From: Rhizobium sp. CG5
Lineage (GTDB): Bacteria; Pseudomonadota; Alphaproteobacteria; Rhizobiales; Rhizobiaceae
DNA length: 64,000 nucleotides
Assembly (NCBI RefSeq): GCF_023701945.1
Contig: NZ_JABAEF010000011.1
Coordinates: forward strand, 1 to 64,000
Reading direction: 5' to 3'
Shown: positions 50,690 to 60,259 of the stretch, in pieces
Numbering within the stretch: position 1 is the stretch's first letter
How the letters are laid out: each line of letters opens with the position of its first letter
Translations under genes and position numbers: made by a program
Notes under the pieces: generated by a model
What the model was told of the DNA's origin: nothing
Databases searched by the model: none
Seen by the model: only the letters and a program-made list of their open reading frames with translations

Positions 50690-51362
50690 CGCCATCGACC
50701 TGGAGGTCGACGAACGCGAAATCGTCGTGATCCTCGGGCCGAATGGTGCCGGCAAGACCACGCTTTTGAACTCGATCTCCGGCGTCGCACGCGCGACAGC
50801 GGGATCCATTGAATTCGACGGCAAGGATATTACCGGCGCAAAACCGGAACAGGTGGTGCGCATGGGGCTGACCCATTGCCCGGAAGGCCGTCAGATTTTT
50901 CAGCGACTGACGATCGAGGAGAATCTCGTTGCGGCCCATATCGGACGCGGCGGCAAGAGCTTCGAAGCCCTTCGAGATGATGTGTTCGCGATTTTTCCGA
51001 TCCTCAAGGAACGGCGCAACGGCATGGCAAGCAGGATGTCCGGCGGCCAGCAGCAGATGCTCGCCATCGGTCGGGCGCTGATGGCCGAGCCTAAGCTTTT
51101 GATGCTGGACGAGCCTTCGCTTGGCCTGGCGCCGAAAATCATCCAGCAGATCTTTCACATCATTCTCGACCTGTCCAAATCCGGGATTTCCATCCTGCTG
51201 GTGGAGCAAAACGTGCAACTGGCGCTGCAATGCGGCGACTATGCCTATCTGCTGAACACCGGTCGGGTCCGTGTGCACGGCCCGGCCCAGGAACTCGCCG
51301 AACATTCCGCCATCAGCGAGCATTATCTCGGCGGCGCGACCGAGGAGACGATCCATGTTTGA
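50613..51362 (+). CDS. livF: Branched-chain amino acid-type ABC transporter ATP-binding protein (LivF)
   Basis: A 249-residue ABC ATPase. It has Walker A GPNGAGKTT, signature MSGGQQQMLAIGRALM, Walker B LLMLDEPSLGLAP and H-loop LVEQNVQLALQ. It starts inside the LivG gene (77-bp overlap) and ends 8 bp inside the DAO-type oxidase gene. Confidence 0.92.
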   Translation: MTSTTSRPLLKIAGLSSGYGRVGVLDAIDLEVDEREIVVILGPNGAGKTTLLNSISGVARATAGSIEFDGKDITGAKPEQVVRMGLTHCPEGRQIFQRLTIEENLVAAHIGRGGKSFEALRDDVFAIFPILKERRNGMASRMSGGQQQMLAIGRALMAEPKLLMLDEPSLGLAPKIIQQIFHIILDLSKSGISILLVEQNVQLALQCGDYAYLLNTGRVRVHGPAQELAEHSAISEHYLGGATEETIHV

Positions 51363-52659
51363 GGTCGACTGGCAAACCCCGCATCTCTGGAGAAAGACGG
51401 CTCAGAACAGGGTGACCGCGCCGAAATTGTCGGGCGATCACGACACCGATATTCTGGTGGTCGGCGGTGGCTTTACCGGCATGGCAGCGGCCCTCGGCGC
51501 CCGCGACAGCGGCATGAACGTGGTGCTGCTCGAGGGCAACGAGATCGGATCGGCGGCGTCAGGTCGCAACAACGGTCTCGTCATATCCCACCATTCCAAG
51601 GCCTCGCCGTCCGAGTTCGAGACGGCTTATGGCAAGCCGCTGGGCGAACGTTACAACCGGATGGTGGCGGATGCGGCAGGCGTCGCCTTTGGCCTGATGC
51701 AGCGCTTCAACATCGATGCCCATCAGGTCCAGGAAGGCTGGCTGCAGCCGGCCCATACGCAAAAGACGCTGGCGCGGGCCCGCCAGTTCCACGATGAATG
51801 GAAGGCGTTTGGCGCCAACGTCTCCTGGCTCGACCGCGAGGAGGTTTCCGCCCGCATCGGCAGCCCCTATCTCGGCGGCTGGATGGTGCACAATTCCGGC
51901 CATATCAACCCGTTCGCGATGACCCTCGGACTTGCAGCCGCCATCGAGCGCGAAGGCGTGACGATCTTCGAGAACTCGCGCGCCACCCGCATCGAGCGCG
52001 TGGACAAGGGGTGGCGGGTTTTCACCGCGTCTGGAAGCGTGACTGCGCCGGAGGTCATTCTTGCCACCAACGCATTGACGGGAGACATCTGGCCGGGCCT
52101 GAAACGCACGCTGATCCCGTTCAAGGTGTTTCAGGCGGCCACCCCACCGCTGTCGGAAGAGCTCAGGCGCCAGATCCTGGTGGGCAACCCGGCCGTTTCC
52201 GACATGCGCAACGATCTTCGCTACTTTCATTATGACCGCGACAACCGGCTTGTCAGCGGCGCCACGCATACGTTCTGGTTCGACGAGGCCGAGCGCGGAC
52301 GCGAAAAGGTCTCCCAGATCCTTGGAAAGGCGTTCAAGGCCTTCGGCGGCCCTCCCAAGATTGACGAATATTGGCACGGTACCTTCGCGGTTGTTCCGGA
52401 CCGGCAACCCCGTCTCTATCGGCTCGCTCCTGGTCTTGTGTTCGGCGGTGTCTATTCCGGACGGGGTGTTGCGCTCGCGATGGCACTTGGACAGGAACTT
52501 GGCCGATGGGCCGCGGGCAGACGCTCCGACGAGCAGATGCCCCTTCCTGTCACATCCATGAAACCCATTCCCATGCATGCCATTGCGGTCCAGACGGCAA
52601 ACAGGATGCATCACTGGAACCGATTGCGGGACAAGGCCGACGAACGCTCGAAGCAATAG
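51355..52659 (+). CDS. FAD-dependent oxidoreductase (DAO family, PuuB-like)
   Basis: A 434-residue flavoprotein. After an approximately 35-residue lead (WQTPHLWRKTA) it has ILVVGGGFTGMAAALGARDSG, then LLEGNEIGSAASGRNNG, and GLVFGGVYSGRGVALAMALG at the end. This layout resembles gamma-glutamylputrescine oxidase and related amine or amino-acid oxidases. ATG 51355 overlaps LivF by 8 bp, so it is translated with the importer, arguing that the imported compound carries an amine and is oxidised first by this enzyme (inference). Confidence 0.85.
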   Translation: MFEVDWQTPHLWRKTAQNRVTAPKLSGDHDTDILVVGGGFTGMAAALGARDSGMNVVLLEGNEIGSAASGRNNGLVISHHSKASPSEFETAYGKPLGERYNRMVADAAGVAFGLMQRFNIDAHQVQEGWLQPAHTQKTLARARQFHDEWKAFGANVSWLDREEVSARIGSPYLGGWMVHNSGHINPFAMTLGLAAAIEREGVTIFENSRATRIERVDKGWRVFTASGSVTAPEVILATNALTGDIWPGLKRTLIPFKVFQAATPPLSEELRRQILVGNPAVSDMRNDLRYFHYDRDNRLVSGATHTFWFDEAERGREKVSQILGKAFKAFGGPPKIDEYWHGTFAVVPDRQPRLYRLAPGLVFGGVYSGRGVALAMALGQELGRWAAGRRSDEQMPLPVTSMKPIPMHAIAVQTANRMHHWNRLRDKADERSKQ

Positions 52660-52755
52660 CCCGACAACCTCCCATGCAAACATCTTGACACGGCATGTTA
52701 ACGATAGCGTAACCATCGACAGCGGACTTTGTCGAGGCACAATCGGAGGACACCC

Positions 52756-53514
52756 ATGTCGCTGCAGCTTTTCAGCCTGAAGGGGAAACGCGCCCTGATC
52801 ACCGGCTCTTCGCAGGGAATAGGGCTGGCTCTGGCCAGGGGCCTGCAGGACGCGGGTGCTTCGATCGTACTCAACGGCCGTGATGAAACCAAGCTCAAAA
52901 TGGCCGCCGAAAGCTTCGAGGCGCCGGTCGACATCCTCTCTTTCGACGCCACCGACCATCAGGCCGCCCGTAACGCCGTCGACAGTTTCGAGGCTGAAAC
53001 CGGAGCGATCGACATTCTCGTCAACAATGCCGGCATGCAGTTCCGCTCGGCGCTGGAAGACTTTCCAGCCGATGCCTTCGAGCGCCTGCTGCGCACCAAT
53101 GTGTCGAGTGTCTTCAATGTCGGCCAGGCCGTTGCCCGTCACATGATCGCCCGTGGGGAAGGCAAGATCATCAATATCGCCAGCGTCCAGACGGCGCTGG
53201 CCCGCCCCGGCATCGCGCCTTACACGGCCACCAAAGGCGCGGTCGGCAACCTAACCAAGGGCATGGCGACCGACTGGGCAAAGTATGGCCTGCAGTGCAA
53301 CGCCATCGCGCCCGGCTATTTCGACACACCGCTCAACGCCGCCCTGGTCAGCGACGAGGCTTTTTCCAGCTGGCTGGAAAAACGCACGCCGGCCGGGCGC
53401 TGGGGCAGGATCGAGGAACTGGTCGGCGCCTGCATCTTCCTGTCGTCGAATGCCTCGTCCTTCGTCAACGGCCATACGCTCTATGTCGATGGCGGCATCA
53501 CCGCATCCCTCTGA
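52756..53514 (+). CDS. SDR family oxidoreductase (gluconate 5-dehydrogenase-like)
   Basis: A 252-residue classical short-chain dehydrogenase. It has [29 protein letters not shown], and [23 protein letters not shown] with the serine-tyrosine-lysine set. ATG 52756 follows CGGAGGACACCC, a good ribosome binding site. It closes the importer operon, 96 bp after the DAO gene. NADP is favoured by the Arg after beta-2 (LNGRDE). Confidence 0.86.
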   Translation: MSLQLFSLKGKRALITGSSQGIGLALARGLQDAGASIVLNGRDETKLKMAAESFEAPVDILSFDATDHQAARNAVDSFEAETGAIDILVNNAGMQFRSALEDFPADAFERLLRTNVSSVFNVGQAVARHMIARGEGKIINIASVQTALARPGIAPYTATKGAVGNLTKGMATDWAKYGLQCNAIAPGYFDTPLNAALVSDEAFSSWLEKRTPAGRWGRIEELVGACIFLSSNASSFVNGHTLYVDGGITASL

Positions 53515-53619
53515 GCCAACGCAACTCACCCGCGTCACCATCGTCGGCATCGGCTGCGCGGCAGCTTGCCCCGGCCCGCTTGCAATGCACCTGGAAAAGC
53601 GATGTCGTGCCAAGAAGTT

Positions 53620-54022
53620 AACCAACAGCATGATCGGCGGGATGGCGCTGACCAGCACGGCCTTGGCGATACGGCCCTGCGGTTCGCCGAAATTGGCAAC
53701 GTAACGCGCCACTTCGCCGCCGCCGGTGGAGTGTCCGATGTGAACCGCATTGCGCAGATCGAGCTTTTCGAAGACGGCGGCAGCATCGGCGGCATAGTGG
53801 TCGAGATCATGCCCCTCGCTCACCTGCTGCGACCGGCCGTGTCCGCGACGATCATGCGCGACGACCCGGTAGCCATTGAGGACGAAGAAGAGCATCTGCG
53901 CGTCCAGTCGTCGGAGGAGAGCGGCCAGCCGTGGTGGAAAACGATCGGCTGCGCGTCCTTCGGACCCAGTCCTTGTAGACGATTTCGACGCCGTCCTTGG
54001 TGGTGATGAAGTTCTCGGTCAT
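53620..54022 (-). pseudogene. Decayed alpha/beta hydrolase (non-haem haloperoxidase-like), frameshifted and truncated
   Basis: The minus strand encodes recognisable haloperoxidase-type pieces in successive frames: [18 protein letters not shown], then [12 protein letters not shown], then [21 protein letters not shown] and [21 protein letters not shown]. Two single-base deletions explain the frame changes, one right after KDW (near 53965) and one after SSDDW (near 53905). Similarity stops at about SAIPPIM, leaving under half of the usual 275 residues. The gene is therefore dead. No insertion element is visible at the break. Confidence 0.8.
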
Positions 54023-54400
54023 TGGTATGGTTCCTTCGATTTGGAGTTCAGGTGAGGTTTCCGAGGCAATAAGCGGGATCGTCGCTGCCAGCGAAAGGGT
54101 GGCTCCCGCACGCATGGTCTGACCAGAAGAAGCGGCATAGAACGATAGGAATTTGGAGCGACCGCACAGCCAGGGGCAAAGGCCGGAAAGCAGGCCAAGA
54201 CAGGTTTCGGTCTCTGCGCGCAGGGCAGCAGCCGGGATCAACGTCGCCAAGGCGTTTTGCGCTTTACGCCCATCGGCGACGTCTACCTGGCCTATATGGA
54301 ACAGAGGTCCATTGATCGGCCCGAGCTCAGGGTCGCGGCCACATCACCCAGACTTCGCGCGGCCTCTGCTCCTGGGCCCTAGGTCGAAAAGGCCAGTTTA
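54023..54400. other. Gene-free stretch between pseudogene and receiver gene
   Basis: An open frame exists on the minus strand, but it is just the upstream extension of the pseudogene frame and resembles nothing. The promoter of the receiver gene should be here. I see no convincing boxes, repeats or RNA. Confidence 0.5.
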
Positions 54401-54787
54401 ATGCCCTCGCCCCGGAATGTGCATATCGCAGTTATCGATGACGATGACTCCTTCCGCGCTGCGACGCAATTGCTGGTCAGGTCGCTGGGATTCGATGTTG
54501 CCGGTTACGAGTCGGCAGAATCGTTTCTCGACAGGTGTTCCGACAGGAATGCTGACTGCATCATCTCAGACATCAACATGCCTGGAATGACGGGAATTGA
54601 ACTGAAGCAGCGACTGAATGAAGAGGGGGTTGACGTCCCGGTGATCTTCGTTTCAGCGCAAACCGATCCCACCCTGCCCCGCCGTGTGATCGAGTGTGGC
54701 GGGCTCGTGCTGCTGCAGAAGCCGTTTCATGGCCAGAACCTGATCGATGCCATACATCACGCCATCGGAGACCTGTCGCAGGATTGA
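54401..54787 (+). CDS. Single-domain response regulator (FixJ/NarL-like receiver)
   Basis: A 128-residue stand-alone receiver domain. It has the acidic patch IDDDD (12-16), phospho-acceptor Asp57 in SDINMPGMTG, Ser85 in VSAQ and Lys107 in LQKPF. There is no output domain. No histidine kinase is adjacent, so it is an orphan. Its receiver is closest in style to FixJ-type proteins. It may relay phosphate or titrate a kinase. The neighbouring pseudogene suggests a rearranged locus. Confidence 0.88.
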   Translation: MPSPRNVHIAVIDDDDSFRAATQLLVRSLGFDVAGYESAESFLDRCSDRNADCIISDINMPGMTGIELKQRLNEEGVDVPVIFVSAQTDPTLPRRVIECGGLVLLQKPFHGQNLIDAIHHAIGDLSQD

Positions 54788-54861
54788 GGTCGCGCTCCAA
54801 GGAAGAGACGGCCAAGCGAAGACTGCCGTTTGGGGATCAGGACCCTTACATAGCAAGACAA

Positions 54862-54900
54862 CCCGCTCCGCCTGTCGACAATGTCGCCAGACGGAGCGGG
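54862..54900. terminator. Strong GC hairpin between convergent genes
   Basis: CCCGCTCCG (54862-54870) pairs with CGGAGCGGG (54892-54900). After one mismatch, a further CTG/CAG pairing extends the stem. It lies between the convergent receiver and SDR genes. The minus-strand exit is followed by a weak GTTGTCTTG run, so bidirectional termination is plausible. Confidence 0.6.
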
Positions 54901-54949
54901 CTTCGAAGGCGCCATTCTCACGTGCAGGACAGGGCTGCAACCAAGCCCC

Positions 54950-55729
54950 TCAAACTGTCGGCACGGTACCGCCATCGATGGTGTATTCCACGCCGGTGAT
55001 CGATGCCGCGAGATCCGAGGACAGGAATGCGATCAGGTTGGCGACTTCTTCCGGCTTGGCGGGCCGACCGAGCGGTATACCGCCGAGGCTGTCCATGATG
55101 ATCTTCTTGCCACCTTCGTAATCGGTGTTGGCCTGCGCTGCCAGGCGCTCCGCCAAATGCACCGATCCTTCCGTTTCGATCCAGCCCGGCGACACGCGCA
55201 CGACCCGCACACCGCGTGGCGACACCTCCTTTGAAAGCGACTTGCTGTAGGTCGAAAGCGCCGCCTTGGCGGCGGCATAGGCAGTCGTCGATTCGGGCAG
55301 CGGCAGAACCCCTTGGATCGAGGTCACATGAATGACGACACCATGCCCTTGAGCTACCATCTGGGGCACGAGTTCCCTGTCGATACGCACGGCGGGAAAC
55401 AGGTTCGAGTTGATCTCGTTCTGCCACTCGGCATCATCGAGTGCCGCAAATCCGCCGCCGGGAGCAGAGGAGCCACCGAGCATATGAACGATGACATCGA
55501 CACCGCCAAGCCGCTGTCGAACCGCATTCGAGACCGCGATGGCTCCGTCCGCCGTTTTGAGGTCGGCGGCGATGAACTGTTCCTCTGGCAAATCATCAGG
55601 ACGCGAACGTGCCGTGACAAGCACGCGGGCTCCCAATCTGCGAAACAGGTCTGCCGTGGCCCCTCCCGTACCCTTCGTGCCACCGGTAATCAGCGCACGC
55701 CTTCCATCCAGTGTGAGAATCCCGGTCAT
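54950..55729 (-). CDS. SDR family oxidoreductase
   Basis: A 259-residue short-chain dehydrogenase. It has [28 protein letters not shown] in place of NNAGG ([12 protein letters not shown]), and [21 protein letters not shown] with the Tyr and Lys catalytic pair. The Arg in TARSRPDD favours NADP. It overlaps the SnoaL-like gene by one base, and the pair is divergent from a LysR gene. Confidence 0.86.
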   Translation of the reverse strand: MTGILTLDGRRALITGGTKGTGGATADLFRRLGARVLVTARSRPDDLPEEQFIAADLKTADGAIAVSNAVRQRLGGVDVIVHMLGGSSAPGGGFAALDDAEWQNEINSNLFPAVRIDRELVPQMVAQGHGVVIHVTSIQGVLPLPESTTAYAAAKAALSTYSKSLSKEVSPRGVRVVRVSPGWIETEGSVHLAERLAAQANTDYEGGKKIIMDSLGGIPLGRPAKPEEVANLIAFLSSDLAASITGVEYTIDGGTVPTV

Positions 55730-56049
55730 CAGCCAATCTCCAGCTCAGTGATCTTGTCCTGTTCCAGGACGAACCGGAATCGAAGTTCTGCCGGACTGTT
55801 GGGAAAGTTGCCGCTGACATTGGCCAGCACGGAGATCCCACGGCCATCGTCGGTCGCACTGATCGGCTCCGCCGAGTGACTGTATTTGCGCTTTGCCTCA
55901 AGCCACCAAAGACGGATCGGCTCTGGGCCTTGGTAGGTCTCGCCTTCGTCGTGCACGACAGCAGTCTCGGAGAATGCACTGACTAAGGCACCGGCGTCGG
56001 TGGATTTTTCAGCATCGAAATAGGCTTTGACAGCATCTGGCAGTTTCAT
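55729..56049 (-). CDS. SnoaL/NTF2-like small protein
   Basis: A 106-residue cone-shaped NTF2-like fold: [35 protein letters not shown], then [10 protein letters not shown] and [18 protein letters not shown] at the end. Such proteins act as isomerases, cyclases or ligand-binding partners. It is translated with the downstream SDR and probably helps on the same substrate. It is divergent from the LysR gene, which is its likely regulator. Confidence 0.83.
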   Translation of the reverse strand: MKLPDAVKAYFDAEKSTDAGALVSAFSETAVVHDEGETYQGPEPIRLWWLEAKRKYSHSAEPISATDDGRGISVLANVSGNFPNSPAELRFRFVLEQDKITELEIG

Positions 56050-56151
56050 CGGAGTGATCCTTCTCGTTTGCGTGTGCCTACCAATTTAGTGCTTGACGAT
56101 AATAATGATAACCGGGACAAAGCCGGATGACGTATTGCGGAAATCAGGATA

Positions 56152-57057
56152 ATGGAACGGACTTCTCTGGACGATCTGAACGCCGTTATGACCATCGCGC
56201 GCAAGGGGACGTTTCGTGCGGCGGCGGTTGAACTCAACATGTCGACGACAGCCCTCAGTCATGCCATCGCACGGCTGGAAGCCAGCCTCGGAGTGCGATT
56301 GTTCAACCGGACAACCCGCAGCCTTTCGCTGACCAGTGCCGGAAACATCTTCGTCGAGCAGGTGGGGCCGGCGCTTCAGGACATTCGCGGCGCCCTGGAC
56401 GCCGTTCGATCCGAGCGCGACACCCCCTCCGGCACATTGCGGATCAATGCGGCTCCTTTCGCCGCGCAAGAGATCGCGACGCTCGTCTTCGAGTTTCTGC
56501 GTCGCTATCCGGATATGACGGTGGACCTTGTCACCGAGGGGCGCCTCGTGGATATCGTGGCTGATGGTTTCGATCTGGGGGTGCGCGTGGCGGGATTGAT
56601 CCCGAGCGACATGATTTCGGTGTCACTCGGACGACGACAACGATATGCCGTCGTCGGCTCTCCCAACTATTTCGCCAATCATCCGAAACCGCTCGTTCCT
56701 CCGGATCTTCTGAAGCACAATTGCATCCAGGTCCGCCTTCCCGGTGGCGCACTGTTCAAATGGCGCTTCGAGAAGGATGGCGAGACGGTCCAGCTTGACG
56801 TCGAAGGTCCCATCATTCTGGATGAAGCAAATCTTGCGCGCGCTGCCGTGATGGAGAACGTGGGCATCGGCTACTTCATGGAGCAGAACGTGATCGCCGA
56901 CATAAAGGCCGGTCGTCTCATCCGTGTGCTGGATGACTGGACACCGGCCTTCCCCGGTCTTTGCCTCTACTATCCCAATCGTCGCAACCCCGCCGCAGGC
57001 ATGAAGGAATTCCTCGCCTTGGCGCGACACCATGCGTCGGAAGCCTCCAAGTCATGA
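56152..57057 (+). CDS. LysR family transcriptional regulator
   Basis: A 301-residue regulator. The N-terminal helix-turn-helix includes [52 protein letters not shown] in outline (residues about 5-60). The effector domain resembles the DsdC/CrgA-type LysR group, with [17 protein letters not shown]. It is divergent from the SnoaL/SDR pair, 102 bp away, and most likely controls it. Confidence 0.9.
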   Translation: MERTSLDDLNAVMTIARKGTFRAAAVELNMSTTALSHAIARLEASLGVRLFNRTTRSLSLTSAGNIFVEQVGPALQDIRGALDAVRSERDTPSGTLRINAAPFAAQEIATLVFEFLRRYPDMTVDLVTEGRLVDIVADGFDLGVRVAGLIPSDMISVSLGRRQRYAVVGSPNYFANHPKPLVPPDLLKHNCIQVRLPGGALFKWRFEKDGETVQLDVEGPIILDEANLARAAVMENVGIGYFMEQNVIADIKAGRLIRVLDDWTPAFPGLCLYYPNRRNPAAGMKEFLALARHHASEASKS

Positions 57058-57372
57058 CTGTGCCGCGGGCAAAAGCAGCCCCGGTGGACAGCACCAGAAT
57101 GCTTCAGTCTAGCCAGAAAACGCTCTAAATCGATACACCTTCATCGCGTGCCGACCGTTAGCGCACGCCGGACGTCGATGAAACATCGGCGCCGAGTGTT
57201 CTCTATCGAAATCACGGCACCCGACAGGAGTGCCATCATGCGGAGCCTGATGTGAAATCCGCTTTTCTGGACAATGCAGCGATATCGGATGCAGACGCGA
57301 TTGAAGTTCAATGCGCTGACAGAAGATCAAAGACCGTGACGCCCCACCCCAACTCGAGCGGTTGACCCGAGA
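57058..57372. other. Intergenic stretch with no recognised feature
   Basis: About 315 bp between the LysR and PAP2 genes. An open frame on the minus strand runs into the PAP2 gene but has no family resemblance or ribosome binding site. Nothing else can be supported. Confidence 0.5.
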
Positions 57373-58026
57373 ATGACGCCAAAAGGAGGGCCTGTGGTCG
57401 AAGGATCCAAAGCGCGGTGCAGCCCATTCGTGCCGGTGACCACGTGGACAGTGGGGTTCCTTGCGTTGGCTGCCTTGAGCATGCTTTTGATCGATCAACC
57501 TGTCGCCCGGTGGGTCACCTCTCTGCCTTCATGGCTGCAGACCGTCGGCATATGGATTTCCGAGGCGACGTCGCCTGTATTCGTCCTACCCCTCATCTTC
57601 GGCACGAGCGCATTTGCCTTGCTCTACGCCAAAGCCCGGCAAAAACCGGCATCTACATTTGGTGTTTTCTGTCTATGCTGCGGCGTCGCGGCCGTGCTGT
57701 CGTCTCTGCTTGTCAAGAATATCATCGGGAGGGCTCGTCCTGCTGCGCTGCATGGCTGGGACACGTCGCTGTTCAAGCCTTTTGCCTTCGACGACGCATT
57801 TGCTTCCCTGCCATCGACCCAGGCAGCCTTTGCCGCTGCGGTCGCTTGTTCGGCAGCAATCCAGTTCCCGCAATACCGCGTCATCCTGCTCACCGCAGGA
57901 GCCTTGACCTGTGCTGCGCGAATATTCGCAGGCGAGCATTGGCCAAGCGACGTGATCGCTGGCTGGGCACTCGGCTGGCTGGTGACACTTGCGCTTCTCA
58001 AACTCTCCAATACCCGCCTTCATTAA
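57373..58026 (+). CDS. PAP2 family membrane phosphatase with altered motif 2
   Basis: A 217-residue protein with about five to six membrane segments. PAP2 motif 1 is KNIIGRARP (115-123) and motif 3 is ARIFAGEHWPSD (182-193), with Arg183, His189 and Asp193. Motif 2, normally PSGH, reads PSTQ (147-150). The general acid His is replaced by Gln, so activity may be weak or altered. PAP2 enzymes remove phosphates from lipid or undecaprenyl pyrophosphates. The start is uncertain: ATG 57373, or GTG 57394 very close to AAGGAGGG. Confidence 0.82.
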   Translation: MTPKGGPVVEGSKARCSPFVPVTTWTVGFLALAALSMLLIDQPVARWVTSLPSWLQTVGIWISEATSPVFVLPLIFGTSAFALLYAKARQKPASTFGVFCLCCGVAAVLSSLLVKNIIGRARPAALHGWDTSLFKPFAFDDAFASLPSTQAAFAAAVACSAAIQFPQYRVILLTAGALTCAARIFAGEHWPSDVIAGWALGWLVTLALLKLSNTRLH

Positions 58027-58069
58027 GGCCGGGGGCCGAGACCCAAATTTCCTCGCTGGCGGCCGAGAC

Positions 58070-59758
58070 TTACCCGCCAGCCGTCGGGCCAGCGGCTCTG
58101 TCGAGATAGAAGATCAGCGAGCGGAAAAAAGTGGCGAGGTAGCGCGCAACTGCCCGGTTATCCTCATCATCGATTTTCTCGCAATAGAGCAGCGAGATCC
58201 CCCGCAAAACGGCAATCCGCCTGTTTCCCAGATAAGACATGGCAATCGAACCGCCTTGCCGGATCAAATACCAGTCAGTCACAAGGCCGATGACGTCGAT
58301 TGCTTTCAGCTCGTCTTCGGACATTGCAACGGTTTCGTAAAAGTCTGCCCCGTCGCGCGGACGTGTCACGGGATCGCGGAGAAGGTCCGCGACCGTCATG
58401 GAGATGATCGCGGCGACCACCTGCGCGGGCCACTCACGGGGAAAGTAGCGATGGAGGACAAGGGCCTTCGTGTGGCGGGAGAGAAACTCACCATACGTCG
58501 CTGCGGACAGCGCAGCATCCTCGCTGAGGCCGGCTTGCTCGCATTCCCGCCGATAAAGCGCCACGATCGCTTGATCCAGCGCCATAGAGGAGATGTCGAC
58601 GGTCTCCACCGCAATATCGTCATGGCAAACCGAGACGACATCGAAAGCAGGCGGAAAGGCGACAAGTGACGGCACGGATATGTTGGTGAGCTCACCGTTG
58701 GCGTTTTTGCGCCGGCTCACGCCTCTGACGTGCCAATGACCGCTGAAATGGAGCGAAATTCCGGCCGTGATCAGAGCCTCGGCAACCGCGTCCTGGGGTA
58801 TCCTCTGGGCAGCGACACCGCCTGGGAAAAGATCCCTCTCAAAACCATCCCCACCATCGCCGAAAGGGCTGATGGCCGGATAGTGCGAGTATGTCAGAAG
58901 CACTTTTCCCAACGCCGTGGCGCGCGCGCTGACGTCGCGGATCCAGTCGAAGATAAAGGGCTTAAGCCGCAACATGGCATTCCAGCCGGCGCCTGTACTG
59001 TCGATAAAGGCGCCTTTGGAACCGGTCTTGAAGGTGCCGTTGTTCGGCTCGAACACATTGGCATCGATCATCAGCAGCCACAGCCCCTCCTCCGGCTCGA
59101 CCAGATAGGACGCGTCCACCAGGAGATGGCGGTTCTGCCCGTCCTGCGACACCACCTCGTATCTTCGCGCCTCAAGCGCATCGTCGTGGCCGAACGGCGT
59201 TTCCCACCACCAATCCACCGGGCGGCGGAAATAGCCGTGTCGCGCCATCGACAGCAGGGCGGCCGGATAGCCTTCGCAATACATGTGCGGCGTCACGATG
59301 CTGCCGGGCTTCGGATCGCGCCCATCGCTGGTCACCAGCACGGGCACGCCGTCTTCCTGCAGAAAATACCGGGACTGGTGTCGGCCCCACGGGCCGAACA
59401 TGTCGTGGTTGCCAGGCAGGGCATAAAAGCGCGTGCCGAATTGGGCTTCATGGTCGGCAAGCCGTCGCTCAAGGCTTGCCGTTGTGCGGCGCTGGCCGTC
59501 ATCGGTGTAGTCGCCGAGCAGAACGACATGACGGATGCCGCGTGCGGCAATCGTCTCGAGCGCCCTGTCGAAGGCCCCGGCACTCTCGTTGAAGACACGG
59601 GTCGACTCACGGCTGTGCGCCCAGGTCTGCAAGGTCAGCCTGCGCTCACCCACAGCAATGCTCGGCACCGCATAGTCGCCCTCGATATCATGGAAATGCG
59701 CATCCGCGATCACGGCCAGCGAGAAGCGTCGATCAGGGTCATGCGCCATCGTGGCCAC
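58070..59758 (-). CDS. Metallophosphoesterase (calcineurin-like)
   Basis: A 562-residue enzyme of the calcineurin-like phosphoesterase family. All metal motifs are visible: DAHFH, GDYTDDG, LPGNHDMFG, a later His in YSHYP, and SGHWHVRG. The chain is long for the family and has about 200 extra C-terminal residues of unknown role, including a short IGLVTDWYLIRQGG stretch. ATG 59758 and ATG 59749 are both possible. It follows the methyltransferase gene by 18 bp in a UDP-sugar-dehydrogenase operon. The substrate, probably a phosphate ester or nucleotide, is unknown. Confidence 0.86.
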   Translation of the reverse strand: MATMAHDPDRRFSLAVIADAHFHDIEGDYAVPSIAVGERRLTLQTWAHSRESTRVFNESAGAFDRALETIAARGIRHVVLLGDYTDDGQRRTTASLERRLADHEAQFGTRFYALPGNHDMFGPWGRHQSRYFLQEDGVPVLVTSDGRDPKPGSIVTPHMYCEGYPAALLSMARHGYFRRPVDWWWETPFGHDDALEARRYEVVSQDGQNRHLLVDASYLVEPEEGLWLLMIDANVFEPNNGTFKTGSKGAFIDSTGAGWNAMLRLKPFIFDWIRDVSARATALGKVLLTYSHYPAISPFGDGGDGFERDLFPGGVAAQRIPQDAVAEALITAGISLHFSGHWHVRGVSRRKNANGELTNISVPSLVAFPPAFDVVSVCHDDIAVETVDISSMALDQAIVALYRRECEQAGLSEDAALSAATYGEFLSRHTKALVLHRYFPREWPAQVVAAIISMTVADLLRDPVTRPRDGADFYETVAMSEDELKAIDVIGLVTDWYLIRQGGSIAMSYLGNRRIAVLRGISLLYCEKIDDEDNRAVARYLATFFRSLIFYLDRAAGPTAGG

Positions 59759-59776
59759 CGCGCAGGAGGTGAACCA

Positions 59777-60256
59777 TCATGACCTGCGATAGAGGAAGTA
59801 GCGCTCGGGCGGGAGATGTATCGGGATGGACAATCGTTCGAGTTCCGGCGCCTCCAGGCGCAGTCCGCTCACCGCATAGCCGCCAACTGCCAGCATGCCG
59901 GAAACCATCTGCGGCAACCAGGTAAGCGTCACCGCATCCCGGTCGTCATAGCCGGTTCCGATATCTGCATGCACCAACGCCGCGCCGCAGCCGACGAAAG
60001 TCTGGCCCGTCTCGGCGATCTCGCCCAGCACCATGTTTTCCATGTCCGGAACCGAGCTCTTGTGTGCGCCCACCACTCGGTCGAAGGCGATGATCCGGCG
60101 CTTTGGAAACTGTTCGCGCAGGTGGCTATAGGTTCGCCCGTTTCCCAACCCGATTTCGAGAATCGGCCCGTCGGGCAGGACAACGTTGCCGGCGATGGAA
60201 TTGAGGATATCGCGCTGGGCGGTCATCCGCATGATAAAGGCATCCAGGCGGCTCAT
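59777..60256 (-). CDS. Small class I SAM-dependent methyltransferase-like protein
   Basis: A 159-residue protein. ILEIGLGNGRTYSHLREQF is the SAM-binding motif I, followed by IIAFDRVVG as the acidic beta-2 end and AALVHADIGTG as motif post-II. It is short but keeps a complete Rossmann core. Its gene lies 3 bp beyond the UDP-sugar dehydrogenase gene and 18 bp before the phosphoesterase. Methylation of a surface sugar, lipid or small molecule is possible; the substrate is not evident. Confidence 0.78.
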   Translation of the reverse strand: MSRLDAFIMRMTAQRDILNSIAGNVVLPDGPILEIGLGNGRTYSHLREQFPKRRIIAFDRVVGAHKSSVPDMENMVLGEIAETGQTFVGCGAALVHADIGTGYDDRDAVTLTWLPQMVSGMLAVGGYAVSGLRLEAPELERLSIPIHLPPERYFLYRRS

Positions 60257-60259
60257 GGT

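Noticed and set aside
54873-54880. TGTCGACA in the 54.9 kb intergenic region as a fifth operator
   Set aside because: It forms part of the loop of a terminator-like hairpin between convergent genes, with no downstream promoter.
57109-57498. Minus-strand open frame overlapping the PAP2 gene start
   Set aside because: No recognisable family, odd composition, no ribosome binding site; overlaps a convincing gene.
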